From Pseudomonas sp. GM74 (GTDB lineage: Bacteria > Pseudomonadota > Gammaproteobacteria > Pseudomonadales > Pseudomonadaceae), in the NCBI RefSeq assembly GCF_000282455.1, contig NZ_AKJG01000041.1, positions 1-64,000 on the forward strand: 64,000 nt of DNA, written 5' to 3'. The position numbers and the translations under genes are program-made. Below are positions 27,163-37,400 of the stretch, in pieces. Each line of letters opens with the position of its first letter. Within the stretch, counting starts at the first letter, position 1. Below the pieces are notes generated by a model that ran no database searches, had not been told where the DNA came from, and saw nothing but the letters and a program-made list of their open reading frames with translations.

Positions 27163-27330
27163 GTGCCCCAGCATGGGTTTTTTGCCCCAAAAACACGCTT
27201 GCGGGGGCATATTGCGCTTTAAAGCGGAAAATCTCGCCCTGTAATGTGGCGCAATCTCCAACAAGTGACCTGTTTTGGTGCGCGCGAAACCTTCTGCACA
27301 TTAACTGGTTAAACCTTGAGCAATTTCCGC
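27163..27330. promoter_or_regulatory. glnA upstream control region with NtrC-like site
   Basis: The minus-strand sequence CGCACCAAAACAGGTCA (27282-27266) resembles the NtrC box TGCACCA-N4-TGGTGCA and sits about 105-120 bases upstream of the -24 element. A perfect CGCTTTAAAGCG palindrome (27215-27226) lies between the two and may be a second, weaker site. Confidence 0.5.
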
Positions 27331-27336
27331 TATAAT
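27331..27336 (+). promoter_or_regulatory. -10 element of the thiI promoter
   Basis: A consensus TATAAT 43 bases before the thiI ATG. The hexamer at 17 bases upstream (GTTAAA) is a poor -35, so the promoter may depend on other contacts. Confidence 0.55.
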
Positions 27337-27378
27337 CCGCGCCCCCCTTTTTCGGCAGGCCATGCGCGCGCTGTTTCC

Positions 27379-28833
27379 ATGAAATTAATCGTAAAAGTCT
27401 TCCCCGAGATCACCATCAAGAGTCGACCTGTCCGGACGAAATTTATCCGCCAGTTGGCCAAAAACATCCGCGCCGTGCTCCGCGATCTGGACCCGGCCGT
27501 GGTGGTGAACGGCGTGTGGGACAATCTCGAGCTGGAAACCCGCGTTACCGACCCGAAAGCCTTGAAAGAGATGGGTGAACGACTGACCTGCATGCCGGGC
27601 ATCGCGCACTTTCTGCAGATCGACGAGTACCCGCTGGGCGACTTCGACGACATCACCGAAAAGTGCAGGCAGCACTACGGCGATGCGCTGGCCGGGAAGA
27701 TTTTCTCGGTGCGCTGCAAGCGTGCGGGCAAGCACCCGTTCAGCTCGATGGACGTCGAAAAATACGTCGGCAGCAAACTGCGTCGCGAGTGCGGCGCCGC
27801 CGGGATCGACCTGAAAACGCCGGAAATCGAAGTCCGGATCGAAGTTCGCGACCAACGGTTGTTCGTGATCCACAGCCAGCACAACGGCATCGGCGGATAT
27901 CCGCTTGGCGCCCTGGAGCAGACCCTGGTGCTGATGTCCGGTGGCTTCGACTCCACCGTGGCGGCCTACCAGATCATGCGACGCGGGCTGATGGCGCATT
28001 TCTGCTTCTTCAACCTGGGCGGACGAGCCCACGAACTGGGCGTCATGGAAGTCGCGCATTTCATCTGGAAGAAGTACGGCAGCTCCCAGCGCGTGCTATT
28101 TGTCAGTGTGCCGTTCGAAGAAGTGCTGGGCGAAATTCTCGGCAAAGTCGATAACAGTCATATGGGCGTAGTATTGAAGCGTATGATGTTGCGCGCTTCG
28201 TCCCGGATTGCAGATCGACTGCACATCGACGCACTGGTCACCGGTGAGGCGATCTCCCAGGTGTCGAGCCAGACTTTGCCGAACCTGTCAGTGATCGACT
28301 GCGTAACCGACAAGCTGGTGCTGCGTCCGCTGATCGCCAGCCACAAGCAGGACATTATCGACACGGCAATCGAAATCGGCACCGCCGATTTCGCCCGACA
28401 CATGCCGGAATACTGCGGCGTCATCTCGGTCAATCCGAAGACCGCGGCCAAGCGCTATCGCGTCGAGCATGAAGAGAAAGAATTCGATATGGCGGTACTC
28501 GAGCGTGCGCTCGAAAACGCCAAGCTGGTGCCGATCGATCGTGTGATCGATGAACTGGGCCAGGATTTGCAGATTGAAGAAGTCAGCGAAGCGCTGGCCG
28601 GTCAGATCGTCATCGACATCCGTCACCCGGATGCCGCTGAAGACGACCCGCTGGACCTTGCTGGCATCGAGGTACAAACGATGCCGTTTTATGCAGTGAA
28701 CGCTCGTTTCAAGGAACTGGACCCTACTCGCCAGTACCTGCTGTATTGCGACAAAGGCGTGATGAGTCGCCTGCATGCCCACCATTTGCTCAGTGAGGGG
28801 CATGCCAATGTGCGCGTTTATCGACCGAGCTAA
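27379..28833 (+). CDS. thiI: tRNA 4-thiouridine synthase ThiI
   Basis: 484 residues. Domains in order: N-terminal ferredoxin-like/THUMP RNA-binding region (1-165), PP-loop ATPase ([15 protein letters not shown]), and a C-terminal rhodanese domain with persulfide Cys457 ([15 protein letters not shown]). The rhodanese extension shows it can receive sulfur from IscS for s4U8 in tRNA and for thiazole synthesis. Start at ATG 27379 gives [15 protein letters not shown], the family N-terminus; the longer frame contains the -10 element. Confidence 0.96.
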   Translation: MKLIVKVFPEITIKSRPVRTKFIRQLAKNIRAVLRDLDPAVVVNGVWDNLELETRVTDPKALKEMGERLTCMPGIAHFLQIDEYPLGDFDDITEKCRQHYGDALAGKIFSVRCKRAGKHPFSSMDVEKYVGSKLRRECGAAGIDLKTPEIEVRIEVRDQRLFVIHSQHNGIGGYPLGALEQTLVLMSGGFDSTVAAYQIMRRGLMAHFCFFNLGGRAHELGVMEVAHFIWKKYGSSQRVLFVSVPFEEVLGEILGKVDNSHMGVVLKRMMLRASSRIADRLHIDALVTGEAISQVSSQTLPNLSVIDCVTDKLVLRPLIASHKQDIIDTAIEIGTADFARHMPEYCGVISVNPKTAAKRYRVEHEEKEFDMAVLERALENAKLVPIDRVIDELGQDLQIEEVSEALAGQIVIDIRHPDAAEDDPLDLAGIEVQTMPFYAVNARFKELDPTRQYLLYCDKGVMSRLHAHHLLSEGHANVRVYRPS

Positions 28834-28972
28834 GTGCCCGGGGCTGTTTGCCTGTGGCCTGCGTCACCGGCCCCCCGATGCCACCGTCAAGCTGTAACGG
28901 CTTTCACGGACGCTACTGTTAATCGCTGCCAAGACTTGTCAGCACACCGAATCCTCTGATCGAGATACACAA

Positions 28973-30793
28973 GTGATCGAAAATCTACGCAACATCGCCA
29001 TCATTGCCCACGTTGACCATGGTAAGACCACCCTGGTAGACAAACTCCTGCGTCAATCCGGCACCCTGGAGCGCAACGAGCTCAACGACGAGCGCGTGAT
29101 GGACTCCAACGACCAGGAAAAAGAGCGCGGTATTACCATTCTGGCGAAAAACACCGCCATCAACTGGAACGGCTACCACATCAACATCGTGGACACCCCG
29201 GGCCACGCCGACTTCGGCGGCGAAGTTGAACGCGTAATGTCGATGGTCGACTCCGTTCTGCTGCTGGTTGACGCTCAAGACGGCCCTATGCCGCAAACCC
29301 GTTTCGTGACCAAGAAGGCTTTCGAAGCCGGCCTGCGTCCGATCGTGTGCATCAACAAGGTTGACCGTCCAGGCGCGCGTCCGGACTGGGTTCTGGACCA
29401 GATCTTCGACCTGTTCGACAACCTGGGTGCCACCGAAGAACAGCTGGACTTCAAAGTCGTCTACGCTTCGGCCCTGAACGGTATTGCCGGTCTGGACCAC
29501 AACGAAATGGCTGAAGACATGACCCCGCTGTACCAGTCGATCGTCGACAACGTACCGGCACCGGCTGTTGACCGTGAAGGTCCGTTCCAGATGCAGATCT
29601 CCGCACTGGACTACAACAGCTTCCTGGGTGTTATCGGTGTTGGCCGTATCGCTCGTGGTCGCGTCAAGCCGAACACCCCGGTTGTCGCTATCGGCGCCGA
29701 CGGCAAGAAGCGTAACGGTCGTATCCTGAAGCTGATGGGTCACCACGGTCTGCACCGTGTAGACGTTGAAGAAGCTGCAGCAGGCGACATCGTGTGCATC
29801 AGCGGTATGGACTCGCTGTTCATCTCCGACACCCTGTGCCACCCGGACACCGTTGAAGCGATGAAGCCGTTGACCGTCGACGAGCCAACCGTTTCCATGA
29901 CCTTCCAGGTAAACGACTCGCCATTCTGCGGTAAAGAAGGCAAGTTCGTGACTTCCCGTAACATCAAGGAACGTCTGGACAAAGAGCTGCTGTACAACGT
30001 TGCACTGCGCGTTGAAGAAGGCGACTCGGCTGACAAGTTCAAGGTTTCCGGCCGTGGCGAACTGCACCTCTCGGTACTGATCGAAACCATGCGTCGCGAA
30101 GGCTTCGAAATGGCTGTAGGTCGTCCGGAAGTGATCATCCGTCTGGTTGACGGCGTGAAGCACGAACCGTTCGAAAACGTCACCATCGACCTGCCGGAAG
30201 AATCCCAGGGCAAGGTGATGGAAGAGATGGGCCTGCGTAAGGGCGACCTGACCAACATGGTGCCGGATGGCAAGGGCCGTGTACGTCTGGAATACAACAT
30301 CCCTGCTCGCGGTCTGATCGGTTTCCGTAACCAGTTCCTGACCCTGACCAACGGTGCTGGCATCCTGACCTCGATCTTCGACCGTTACGACGTGATGAAG
30401 TCCGGCGACATGTCGGGCCGTCAGAACGGCGTTCTGGTTTCGGTTGAAACCGGCAAGGCACTGACCTACTCCCTGGAAACCCTGCAGGCGCGTGGCAAGC
30501 TGTTCGTAGAACACGGTCAGGAAATCTACAACGGTCAGATCGTTGGTCTGAACAGCCGTGACAACGACCTTGGCGTCAACCCTACCAAGGGCAAGAAGCT
30601 CGACAACATGCGTGCTTCGGGTAAAGACGAAACCATCGCCCTGGTTCCACCTGTTCGCTTCACCCTGGAACAGGCTCTGGAATTCATCCAGGACGACGAG
30701 CTGTGTGAAGTGACTCCTAAGTCCATCCGTCTTCGCAAGAAGATCCTGGACGAAAGCGAGCGTACCCGCGCTGCCAAGAAAGCCAAGGCATAA
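28973..30793 (+). CDS. typA: Ribosome-associated GTPase TypA/BipA
   Basis: 606 residues. Translational GTPase of the EF-G family: G1 [11 protein letters not shown]2 RGITI, G3 [16 protein letters not shown]4 NKVD, then domains II, III, V and the BipA-specific C-terminal domain. Involved in 50S assembly and stress or virulence responses. The start is a GTG at 28973 ([11 protein letters not shown]); no nearby ATG in frame fits. It ends in a strong terminator whose sequence, with the last codons of typA, is duplicated 248 bases downstream. Confidence 0.97.
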   Translation: MIENLRNIAIIAHVDHGKTTLVDKLLRQSGTLERNELNDERVMDSNDQEKERGITILAKNTAINWNGYHINIVDTPGHADFGGEVERVMSMVDSVLLLVDAQDGPMPQTRFVTKKAFEAGLRPIVCINKVDRPGARPDWVLDQIFDLFDNLGATEEQLDFKVVYASALNGIAGLDHNEMAEDMTPLYQSIVDNVPAPAVDREGPFQMQISALDYNSFLGVIGVGRIARGRVKPNTPVVAIGADGKKRNGRILKLMGHHGLHRVDVEEAAAGDIVCISGMDSLFISDTLCHPDTVEAMKPLTVDEPTVSMTFQVNDSPFCGKEGKFVTSRNIKERLDKELLYNVALRVEEGDSADKFKVSGRGELHLSVLIETMRREGFEMAVGRPEVIIRLVDGVKHEPFENVTIDLPEESQGKVMEEMGLRKGDLTNMVPDGKGRVRLEYNIPARGLIGFRNQFLTLTNGAGILTSIFDRYDVMKSGDMSGRQNGVLVSVETGKALTYSLETLQARGKLFVEHGQEIYNGQIVGLNSRDNDLGVNPTKGKKLDNMRASGKDETIALVPPVRFTLEQALEFIQDDELCEVTPKSIRLRKKILDESERTRAAKKAKA

Positions 30794-30812
30794 GATTTAG
30801 CCTGGCTTAACG

Positions 30813-30847
30813 AAAACGCCCCCGGTCGAAAGGCCGGGGGCGTTTTT
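30813..30847 (+). terminator. Rho-independent terminator of typA (copy 1)
   Basis: AAAACGCCCCCGG pairs perfectly with CCGGGGGCGTTTT around TCGAAAGG and is followed by further T residues. Confidence 0.95.
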
Positions 30848-30859
30848 GTTTGTCTGGCC

Positions 30860-30968
30860 GTAGCAGCTGCCGAGCCTGCGAGGCTGCGTTCGGGCGCGCA
30901 GCGGCCGCAAAACGCTTACGACTGCTTCGCAGCCGAACGCGGCCTCGCTGGGGCTCGACCGCTGCTAC
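30860..30968. repeat. GTAGCAGC-class imperfect inverted repeat
   Basis: GTAGCAGCTGCCGAGCCTGC begins at 30860 and the complementary GCTGCTAC ends at 30968, with partly matching arms. It lies between the two copies of the typA tail. Confidence 0.75.
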
Positions 30969-31027
30969 ATCGAGCAGTAACGGTCGTTAAAACTTTTCGA
31001 GGGTTTGGCGGATCACTGTGCTCGAAC

Positions 31028-31106
31028 AAGCCAAGGCATAAGATTTAGCCCCGGCTGAACAAAAACGCCCCCGGTCGAAAGGCCGGGGGCGTTTTTGTTT
31101 GTCTGG
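31028..31106. repeat. Duplicate of the typA 3' end plus terminator
   Basis: This segment repeats 30780-30857: the last typA codons with the stop (AAGCCAAGGCATAAG), the following ATTTAGCC, the terminator and GTTTGTCTGG. The copies differ by a handful of substitutions and one inserted base, all between stop and stem. The stem and loop are identical. Confidence 0.92.
31062..31096. terminator. Terminator copy 2, bidirectional
   Basis: The same 13-bp stem as at 30813, with A/T runs on both sides. It lies 75 bases beyond the stop of the minus-strand YkgJ gene and probably ends that transcript as well. Confidence 0.85.
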
Positions 31107-31170
31107 GGTTTATGCGGTGTTTGTGCCGGCCCCTTCGCGGCCGATCAGCCGCCAAAAATGTCAGGAAGTA

Positions 31171-31608
31171 TCAGAACCGCTCGATACTCCGCGAATTCCG
31201 CTCGCGCTCCACTTCTTTCGGCTTGTACGCGCAATACCCCGGCCGCGGGCCGATTTTCGGGTGGTTGCGGCAAGTATCCGGGCGCTTTTCATAAATAGTG
31301 CACAGACGGCTCTTACGATCCAGGTACAGGCAATCGTTGTTGCTCATGCGCTGGAGGGTAAAGATTCCTGACTTCTGGTTGAAGCGTTCGACCAAGCCTT
31401 CCTTTTGCAGGCGCTTGGCGATGTTCTTCGGCGGATCACCCAGCTCGAATTCATCGACCACGCCGATACGGATCAGATCCTTGATCTTGACCTCGACCGG
31501 CAGGGTGCAGCAGCTGGACATGCACGAGCCGCACATCGGGGCAGAGTACTTGGCCCAGGTATCGAGGCGGTCGATCTCTGCGGCAGCGATCAGGTTCGGC
31601 TTCATCAT
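31171..31608 (-). CDS. YkgJ family cysteine-cluster protein
   Basis: 145 residues. Eight cysteines fall in patterns typical of the CxxCxxxCC family: MCGSCMSSCC near residue 26, then NNDCLYLDRKSRLCTIYEKRPDTCRNHP and a late GYCAYKP. These probably bind zinc or an iron-sulfur cluster. Function is unknown in the family. Two consecutive ATG codons (31608 and 31605) can serve as start and neither has a strong ribosome site. Convergent with typA. Confidence 0.85.
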   Translation of the reverse strand: MMKPNLIAAAEIDRLDTWAKYSAPMCGSCMSSCCTLPVEVKIKDLIRIGVVDEFELGDPPKNIAKRLQKEGLVERFNQKSGIFTLQRMSNNDCLYLDRKSRLCTIYEKRPDTCRNHPKIGPRPGYCAYKPKEVERERNSRSIERF

Positions 31609-31757
31609 CGTTTGTTACCAGCGTGTGCATCAGGGCGCGCGATCATACCGGGACTGGTGGATTTTTGAACAACCTTTCGCCAGTTTTTTTCACAGGCGAG
31701 GCAAACAACCGGAAAATAGGCACGGGCCCTGCATTGATTCAGGCACTGGACAACACA

Positions 31758-31868
31758 ATGTCGATCCAACTCGTATTCAAAGGAAAAACTGCCGAACCAG
31801 AGCCTCTACCGCCTGTCAGACCGTCTAGGCTCAGACAACTTCAAGCTCGCTCGAGGTCCTATCGATGA
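31758..31868 (+). CDS. Possible 36-residue leader peptide upstream of glgP
   Basis: ATG at 31758 opens a 36-codon frame (MSIQLVFKGKTAEPEPLPPV then a basic Arg/Gln-rich tail) whose TGA overlaps the glgP ATG (ATGA at 31865-31868). The overlap suggests translational coupling. The ribosome site is weak and the peptide has no recognisable family, so it may be chance. Confidence 0.4.
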   Translation: MSIQLVFKGKTAEPEPLPPVRPSRLRQLQARSRSYR

Positions 31869-34315
31869 CTCAAGAACCACTTGTTCGCGAAGCAGAGGTG
31901 GCCGCATTCCGCGACGCCGTCTTGACCAAACTCACTTATGCAGTGGGTAAAGACCCGGATCACGCCTTCGACCACGACTGGTTCGAAGCCATTGCCCTGG
32001 CCGCGCGGGATCACATGGTCGAGCACTGGATGGACCACACGCGGCAGATCTACCGCAAAGGTCAGAAGCGCGTTTATTACCTCTCCCTGGAATTTCTCAT
32101 CGGCCGGCTGCTCTTCGACAGCCTGAGCAACCTCGGCCTGCTCGACGTTGCCCGCGAAGCCCTGACAGAACTCGGCGTCGACCTTGAGCGCATTCGCTTG
32201 CTGGAGCCCGATGCGGCCCTGGGCAACGGCGGCCTCGGGCGTCTGGCGGCGTGTTTCCTGGAAAGCATGTCGACCCTCGGTATCGCCGGTCATGGCTACG
32301 GTATTCGTTACGAACACGGCTTGTTCCGCCAGGCCATTGTCGACGGCTGGCAGCAGGAGCAGACCGAACACTGGCTGGATTTCGGCAACCCTTGGGAGTT
32401 CGAGCGCCCGGAGGTGGTTTACCCGATCGGTTTCGGCGGCGGTGTCGAGACCGTGACCGATGACAGCGGTAAGTCCAGGCAAGTCTGGCACCCTGCGGAA
32501 ACCGTTCGGGCCATTGCGTATGACACGCCGGTGGTCGGTTGGCGCGGGGCAAGCGTCAACACGCTGCGTTTGTGGCGCGCCCGGGCCATGGAAGATCTGC
32601 ATCTGGAACGTTTCAACGCCGGCGACCACCTGGGCGCCGTGGCCGAAGTGGCCCGGGCCGAAAGCATCTCCCGGGTGCTGTACCCGGCGGACAGCACCGA
32701 GGCCGGCCAGGAACTGCGCCTGCGCCAGGAGTATTTCTTCGTCGCCGCCTCATTGCAGGATCTGCTGCGCCGCCATCGCAACATGCACACCTCGGTGCTG
32801 ACCCTGGGTGATCACGCCTCTATCCAGCTCAACGACACTCACCCCTCGATTGCCGTGGCTGAACTGATGCGGCAACTGGTGGATGTCTATGACGTGGCGT
32901 GGGATGCGGCGTGGCAGGTCACCGTCGACACGCTGTCCTACACCAACCACACGTTGCTGCCCGAAGCGCTGGAAACCTGGCCGGTCGGCCTGATGGAGCG
33001 CATGCTGCCACGGCATATGCAGATCATTTACCTGATCAACGCCCAGCACATCGACTCCCTGCGGGCCAAAGGCATTCACGACTTCGACGTGCTGCGCGCG
33101 GTGTCGCTGATCGAGGAAGACAACGGTCGTCGGGTGCGCATGGGCAACCTGGCGTTTCTCGGTTCCCACAGCATCAACGGTGTGTCCGGGTTGCACACGC
33201 AGTTGATGCGCCAAACGGTGTTCTCCGAACTGCACAAGCTCTACCCGGAGCGGATCAACAACAAAACCAACGGCATCACCTTCCGCCGCTGGCTGTACCA
33301 GGCCAACCCCGAGCTGACCTCGATGCTGGTCGATACCCTCGGGCCCGAAGTGTTGGATAACCCGGAAGAACGTTTGCTCGCCCTCGAACCGTTCGCCGAG
33401 AAAAGTGCATTCCGCAAGACGTTTGCCGAACAACGCCTGCACAGCAAGAAAGCCCTGGCATATCTGATTCATGAGCGGTTGGGCGTGGCGGTCAACCCGG
33501 CGGCGATGTTCGACGTGCAGGTCAAGCGGATCCACGAATACAAACGCCAGTTGCTCAACCTGATGCACACCGTGGCGTTGTACCAGGCGATTCGCGCGGA
33601 ACCTGAAATCGACTGGGTACCACGGGTGAAGATCTTCGCCGGCAAGGCGGCCGCGAGTTATCACCAGGCCAAACTGATCATCAAGCTGACCAACGACATC
33701 GCCCGGGTGGTGAACAACGACCCGACCGTGCGCGGCTTGCTCAAAGTGGTGTTCCTGCCCAACTACAACGTCAGCCTGGCGGAGAGCATCATTCCGGCGG
33801 CGGATTTGTCCGAGCAGATCTCCACCGCCGGGTTCGAAGCATCAGGCACCAGCAACATGAAGTTCGGCCTGAACGGCGCGCTGACCATCGGCACCCTGGA
33901 CGGGGCCAACGTGGAAATGTGCGATCGCATCGGCGCCGAGCACATGTTCATCTTCGGCCTCAGCGCGCAGCAGGTGGAGGCGCGCAAGCAGAACCATGAA
34001 TTCAGCGCGGTGCCGGATATTGCCGCGTCCCATCGTCTGAACGATGTGCTGCAAGCGATTCGTGGCGGGGTGTTCTCACCGGATGATCCGTCCCGGTATA
34101 CCGGGTTGATCGATTCGCTGGTGGACTACGACCGCTTCCTAGTTTGCGCCGACTTCGATTCCTACTGGCACGCCCAGATGCGGGTCGAAGCCCATTGGCA
34201 CGATTCGAAGGAGTGGTGGCGTTCAGCGGTCCTGAACACGGCGCGGATGGGCTGGTTCTCCTCGGACCGGACCATTCGCGAATACGCCACGGAAATCTGG
34301 AAGGCGCTGGAGTAA
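31865..34315 (+). CDS. glgP: Glycogen/maltodextrin phosphorylase
   Basis: 816 residues, close to the usual ~815. Releases glucose-1-phosphate from alpha-glucans with pyridoxal phosphate. The PLP-lysine is in EASGTSNMKFGLNGALTIGTLDGANVE; the early GNGGLGRLAACFLESM and LNDTHPSIAVAEL are also diagnostic. GAGG lies eight bases before the ATG. No other glycogen genes adjoin; the gene stands alone between ykgJ and the DUF2339 gene. Confidence 0.97.
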   Translation: MTQEPLVREAEVAAFRDAVLTKLTYAVGKDPDHAFDHDWFEAIALAARDHMVEHWMDHTRQIYRKGQKRVYYLSLEFLIGRLLFDSLSNLGLLDVAREALTELGVDLERIRLLEPDAALGNGGLGRLAACFLESMSTLGIAGHGYGIRYEHGLFRQAIVDGWQQEQTEHWLDFGNPWEFERPEVVYPIGFGGGVETVTDDSGKSRQVWHPAETVRAIAYDTPVVGWRGASVNTLRLWRARAMEDLHLERFNAGDHLGAVAEVARAESISRVLYPADSTEAGQELRLRQEYFFVAASLQDLLRRHRNMHTSVLTLGDHASIQLNDTHPSIAVAELMRQLVDVYDVAWDAAWQVTVDTLSYTNHTLLPEALETWPVGLMERMLPRHMQIIYLINAQHIDSLRAKGIHDFDVLRAVSLIEEDNGRRVRMGNLAFLGSHSINGVSGLHTQLMRQTVFSELHKLYPERINNKTNGITFRRWLYQANPELTSMLVDTLGPEVLDNPEERLLALEPFAEKSAFRKTFAEQRLHSKKALAYLIHERLGVAVNPAAMFDVQVKRIHEYKRQLLNLMHTVALYQAIRAEPEIDWVPRVKIFAGKAAASYHQAKLIIKLTNDIARVVNNDPTVRGLLKVVFLPNYNVSLAESIIPAADLSEQISTAGFEASGTSNMKFGLNGALTIGTLDGANVEMCDRIGAEHMFIFGLSAQQVEARKQNHEFSAVPDIAASHRLNDVLQAIRGGVFSPDDPSRYTGLIDSLVDYDRFLVCADFDSYWHAQMRVEAHWHDSKEWWRSAVLNTARMGWFSSDRTIREYATEIWKALE

Positions 34316-34350
34316 GTCTTCAGGCAGGTGGATATACTGGCGCGCCGGAA

Positions 34351-34413
34351 AAGATCGCAGCCTTCGGCAGCTCCTACACCAATCCTGTAGGAGCTGCCGA
34401 AGGCTGCGATCTT
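34351..34413. repeat. Perfect inverted repeat, GTAGGAGC class
   Basis: A 28-base arm (AAGATCGCAGCCTTCGGCAG, CTCCTACA) and its exact complement separated by seven bases, 35 bases after glgP. It should fold into a very stable hairpin and may limit read-through into the next gene. Confidence 0.93.
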
Positions 34414-34471
34414 TATGGATACGGCTGAGCTAATCTTTCCGGATTGGCCAATGCGCTTAGGGATATCGACC

Positions 34472-37400
34472 ATGCAATGGATGTTCATGCTGATAGGGCT
34501 GGTGCTCGGCTGGATACTCGACGAGTCATTCAGTGATGCGCTGCTGGGGGCGTTACTCGGATTGGGTGTCGGCCAGGCTCTTCGCATGGCTCGCATGGAC
34601 TCGCAGGTCCTCAAGCAGCAGCGTTTGCTGGAGCAGGCGCAGGTAGCGCTGCAGGCGGTCGAACAACGGCTGGCGCTGCTTGAAGCTTCGGGCGTCAAGG
34701 CGCCGGAAACCCACGAGCCACTGGTCTCACCTGAAACCATCCTCGATGAAGCACCTGCCGCAGCCCCGGCGTTGCTCTGGGAATTGCCGCCCGAACTCGA
34801 GCCGATCACCGCGGCGGCCACCGAAACCACGCGTTCGCCGCCCGCCGATGCCTGGAAGGCCGAGACGACCGCTCGCCAGGCGCAACCACCTGTCCCCCCG
34901 CGTGGCCCTAACTTCATCGACCGCGCCATCAGTCGCGCCCGGGCCTGGTTGTTCGGCGGCAATACCGTGTTGCGGGTCGGCGTGGTGCTGCTGTTCCTCG
35001 GCCTGGCCTTTCTGCTGCGCTATGTCACCGAAGACGTGGTGGTGCCGGTTGAGTTGCGTTACGCAGGCGTTGCGGCGGCAGCCTTGGGGTTGCTCGGGCT
35101 GGGGTGGTGGTTGCGAGCGCGTAACAGCAGTTATGCGTTGATCCTGCAAGGCGCCGGGATTGCCGTGCTGTATCTGACAGTGTTTGCCGCGATGCGCTTG
35201 CATCCCTTGCTCGACCCCTCGGCGGGTTTTGGCCTGCTGGTGGCGGTGACGGTCTGTTCGGCGATTCTCGCCATTACCCAAGACTCCCTGGGGCTGGCCG
35301 CCGCGGCCGCACTGGGTGGCTTCGCCGCGCCCATCCTGGCCTCCACCGGCGCCGGTAGCCATGTCGCGCTGTTCAGCTATTTTGCCCTGCTCAATGCCGG
35401 CATCTTCGTTATTGCCTGGTTCAAGGCCTGGCGGCTGTTGAATGTCATCGGGTTCAGCGGCACCTTCGGTATCGGTTTCGCCTGGGGCCTGCGCTCCTAC
35501 TCGCCGGAACTGCTGTGGAGCACCGAGCCGTTTCTGATTTTGTTTTTCCTGATGTACCTGGCCATTGGTCTGTTGTTCGCCCGGCGCAAGTTGCTGGAGA
35601 TGAGCGATGCACCGGCAGAGGGCAATCGCGATTCGTTGTTGCAGTGGTCGGCGCGCAAGGGCGACTACGTCGATGGCACGCTGCTGTTCGGTCCGCCGCT
35701 GGTGGGTTTTGGCTTGCAGTTCGCACTGGTACAGCATCTGGAGTTCGCTACGGCGTTCAGTGCCTTGGCGCTGGGCATGATTTACATGGGGCTTGCCCGA
35801 TGGCTGATGGCCGGACGCACGCTGTTGCTGGGGGAAACCTGCCTGGCCTTGGGCGTGATCTTCGCCAGCCTGGCGATACCGCTGGGGCTCGATGCACGCT
35901 GGACGACAGCGGCGTGGGCGGTGGAGGGCGCGGGGATCTTCTGGCTCGGCCTGCGCCAGCAAAGGCCCTTGGGTCGGGCCTTTGCCTTGCTCCTGCAACT
36001 GGGCTCGGCGCTGGCGTTTCTCAGCGAGTTGCACAACAGCGAGAGCAGCCTGCTCGGCGGTGTTCCGCTAGGCGCGCTGTTGCTGGGCGTCGCGTTGCTG
36101 TTCAGCTTCTACCAGTTGCGTAAAGCCTTGCCAGAGCAGATCAGGCCTTGGGAACTGAAAGGCCTGCCAGTCCTGGCGTGCCTCGGACTGGTGTTTCTCT
36201 ATTTGCTGGCACCGTTGTTTTTCTTCGGCCACGGCACGGTGATCAGTTGGGCCCTGGCCGGGGCGCTGACGTTGTTGGTTGGCTTGCGCCTGCCATCGCG
36301 CACCTTCGTGTTCACCGCGCTCGCTGTGCAACTGTTGGGTGGCGCGCTGTTCCTGGCGACGGGGCCGCTGTTCAGTGAAGGGTTGAGCCCATTGGCTCAT
36401 GCTGGATTCTGGGCGCCGCTGGTGTTGGGGCTGGCGGCGATGATCGGGGCCTGGCGTTTGCAGATGGGTCATTCGCTCCGAGCGTTGGAAGGGCTGAGTC
36501 TGTTGCGATTGTCCCAGGCGTTGTTGGTGTGGGGCGCATGCTGGTGGGCCTTGGCCTGGGTCATCGAAGTGGTGCATTTTGCGCCGTTGCCGATACGGGC
36601 GACTTTGTTGTTGGGTATCGCTGCCTTGAGTGTGGCGCTGTGGACGGTGTTGGCGCTGCGCCTGAAATGGCCGTCACTGGGGGTGCTGGGCACGGTATTG
36701 ATTCCCGCGGCGACATTGGTGCTGCTCGCGGCCGGGCACTCGCGTTATCACCCGGCGGCGAACGTCGGCTGGCTGGCGTGGGCCGCCGTGTTCGTCGTAC
36801 ATTTCATGTCCTTGCGACGCCTGGCGCCCATGCTGCCGGCGCGCGTAACGAGCGTCGCCCATGTGCTTGGCTGTTGGCTATTGATGGGTGTGCTGGCGCT
36901 GGAGCTGCGTTACGGCTTGCTGGTGTTGTCCGAGCAATACAACGCCTGGCGCTGGTTGGGTTGGGCGATTCTGCCAAGTCTGTATCTGGTGTTGATGGCG
37001 GCACCTCGCGCGTGGCCTTGGCCTGTGTCGGCGTATCCGCGCGAATACCGCGTATTCGCTGCCGCGCCGCTGGCATTGTTGATGCTCGGTTGGTTCTGGC
37101 TGGCGAATGTCGCCAGTGACGGCAACGCCGAGCCACTGCCCTACGTACCCTTGATCAACCCGTTGGAGCTGGGCCTATTGTTCGCGTTGTTCGGCGTTTA
37201 TGTCTGGTCCAGCAGTGCCATGACACAGTTGGCGGTCCCCAGGAACTACGTCGCCATCGCTACGCAAGGGGTCGCAGGGGCCTCGCTGTTCGTGTTCTTT
37301 ACCGCATTGGTAATGCGTACGGCGCACCACTGGAGCGCGGTGCCGTTCGAGCTGGATCTGTTGCTGGCGTCGATGCGGGTGCAAGCCGGGTTGTCCATCG

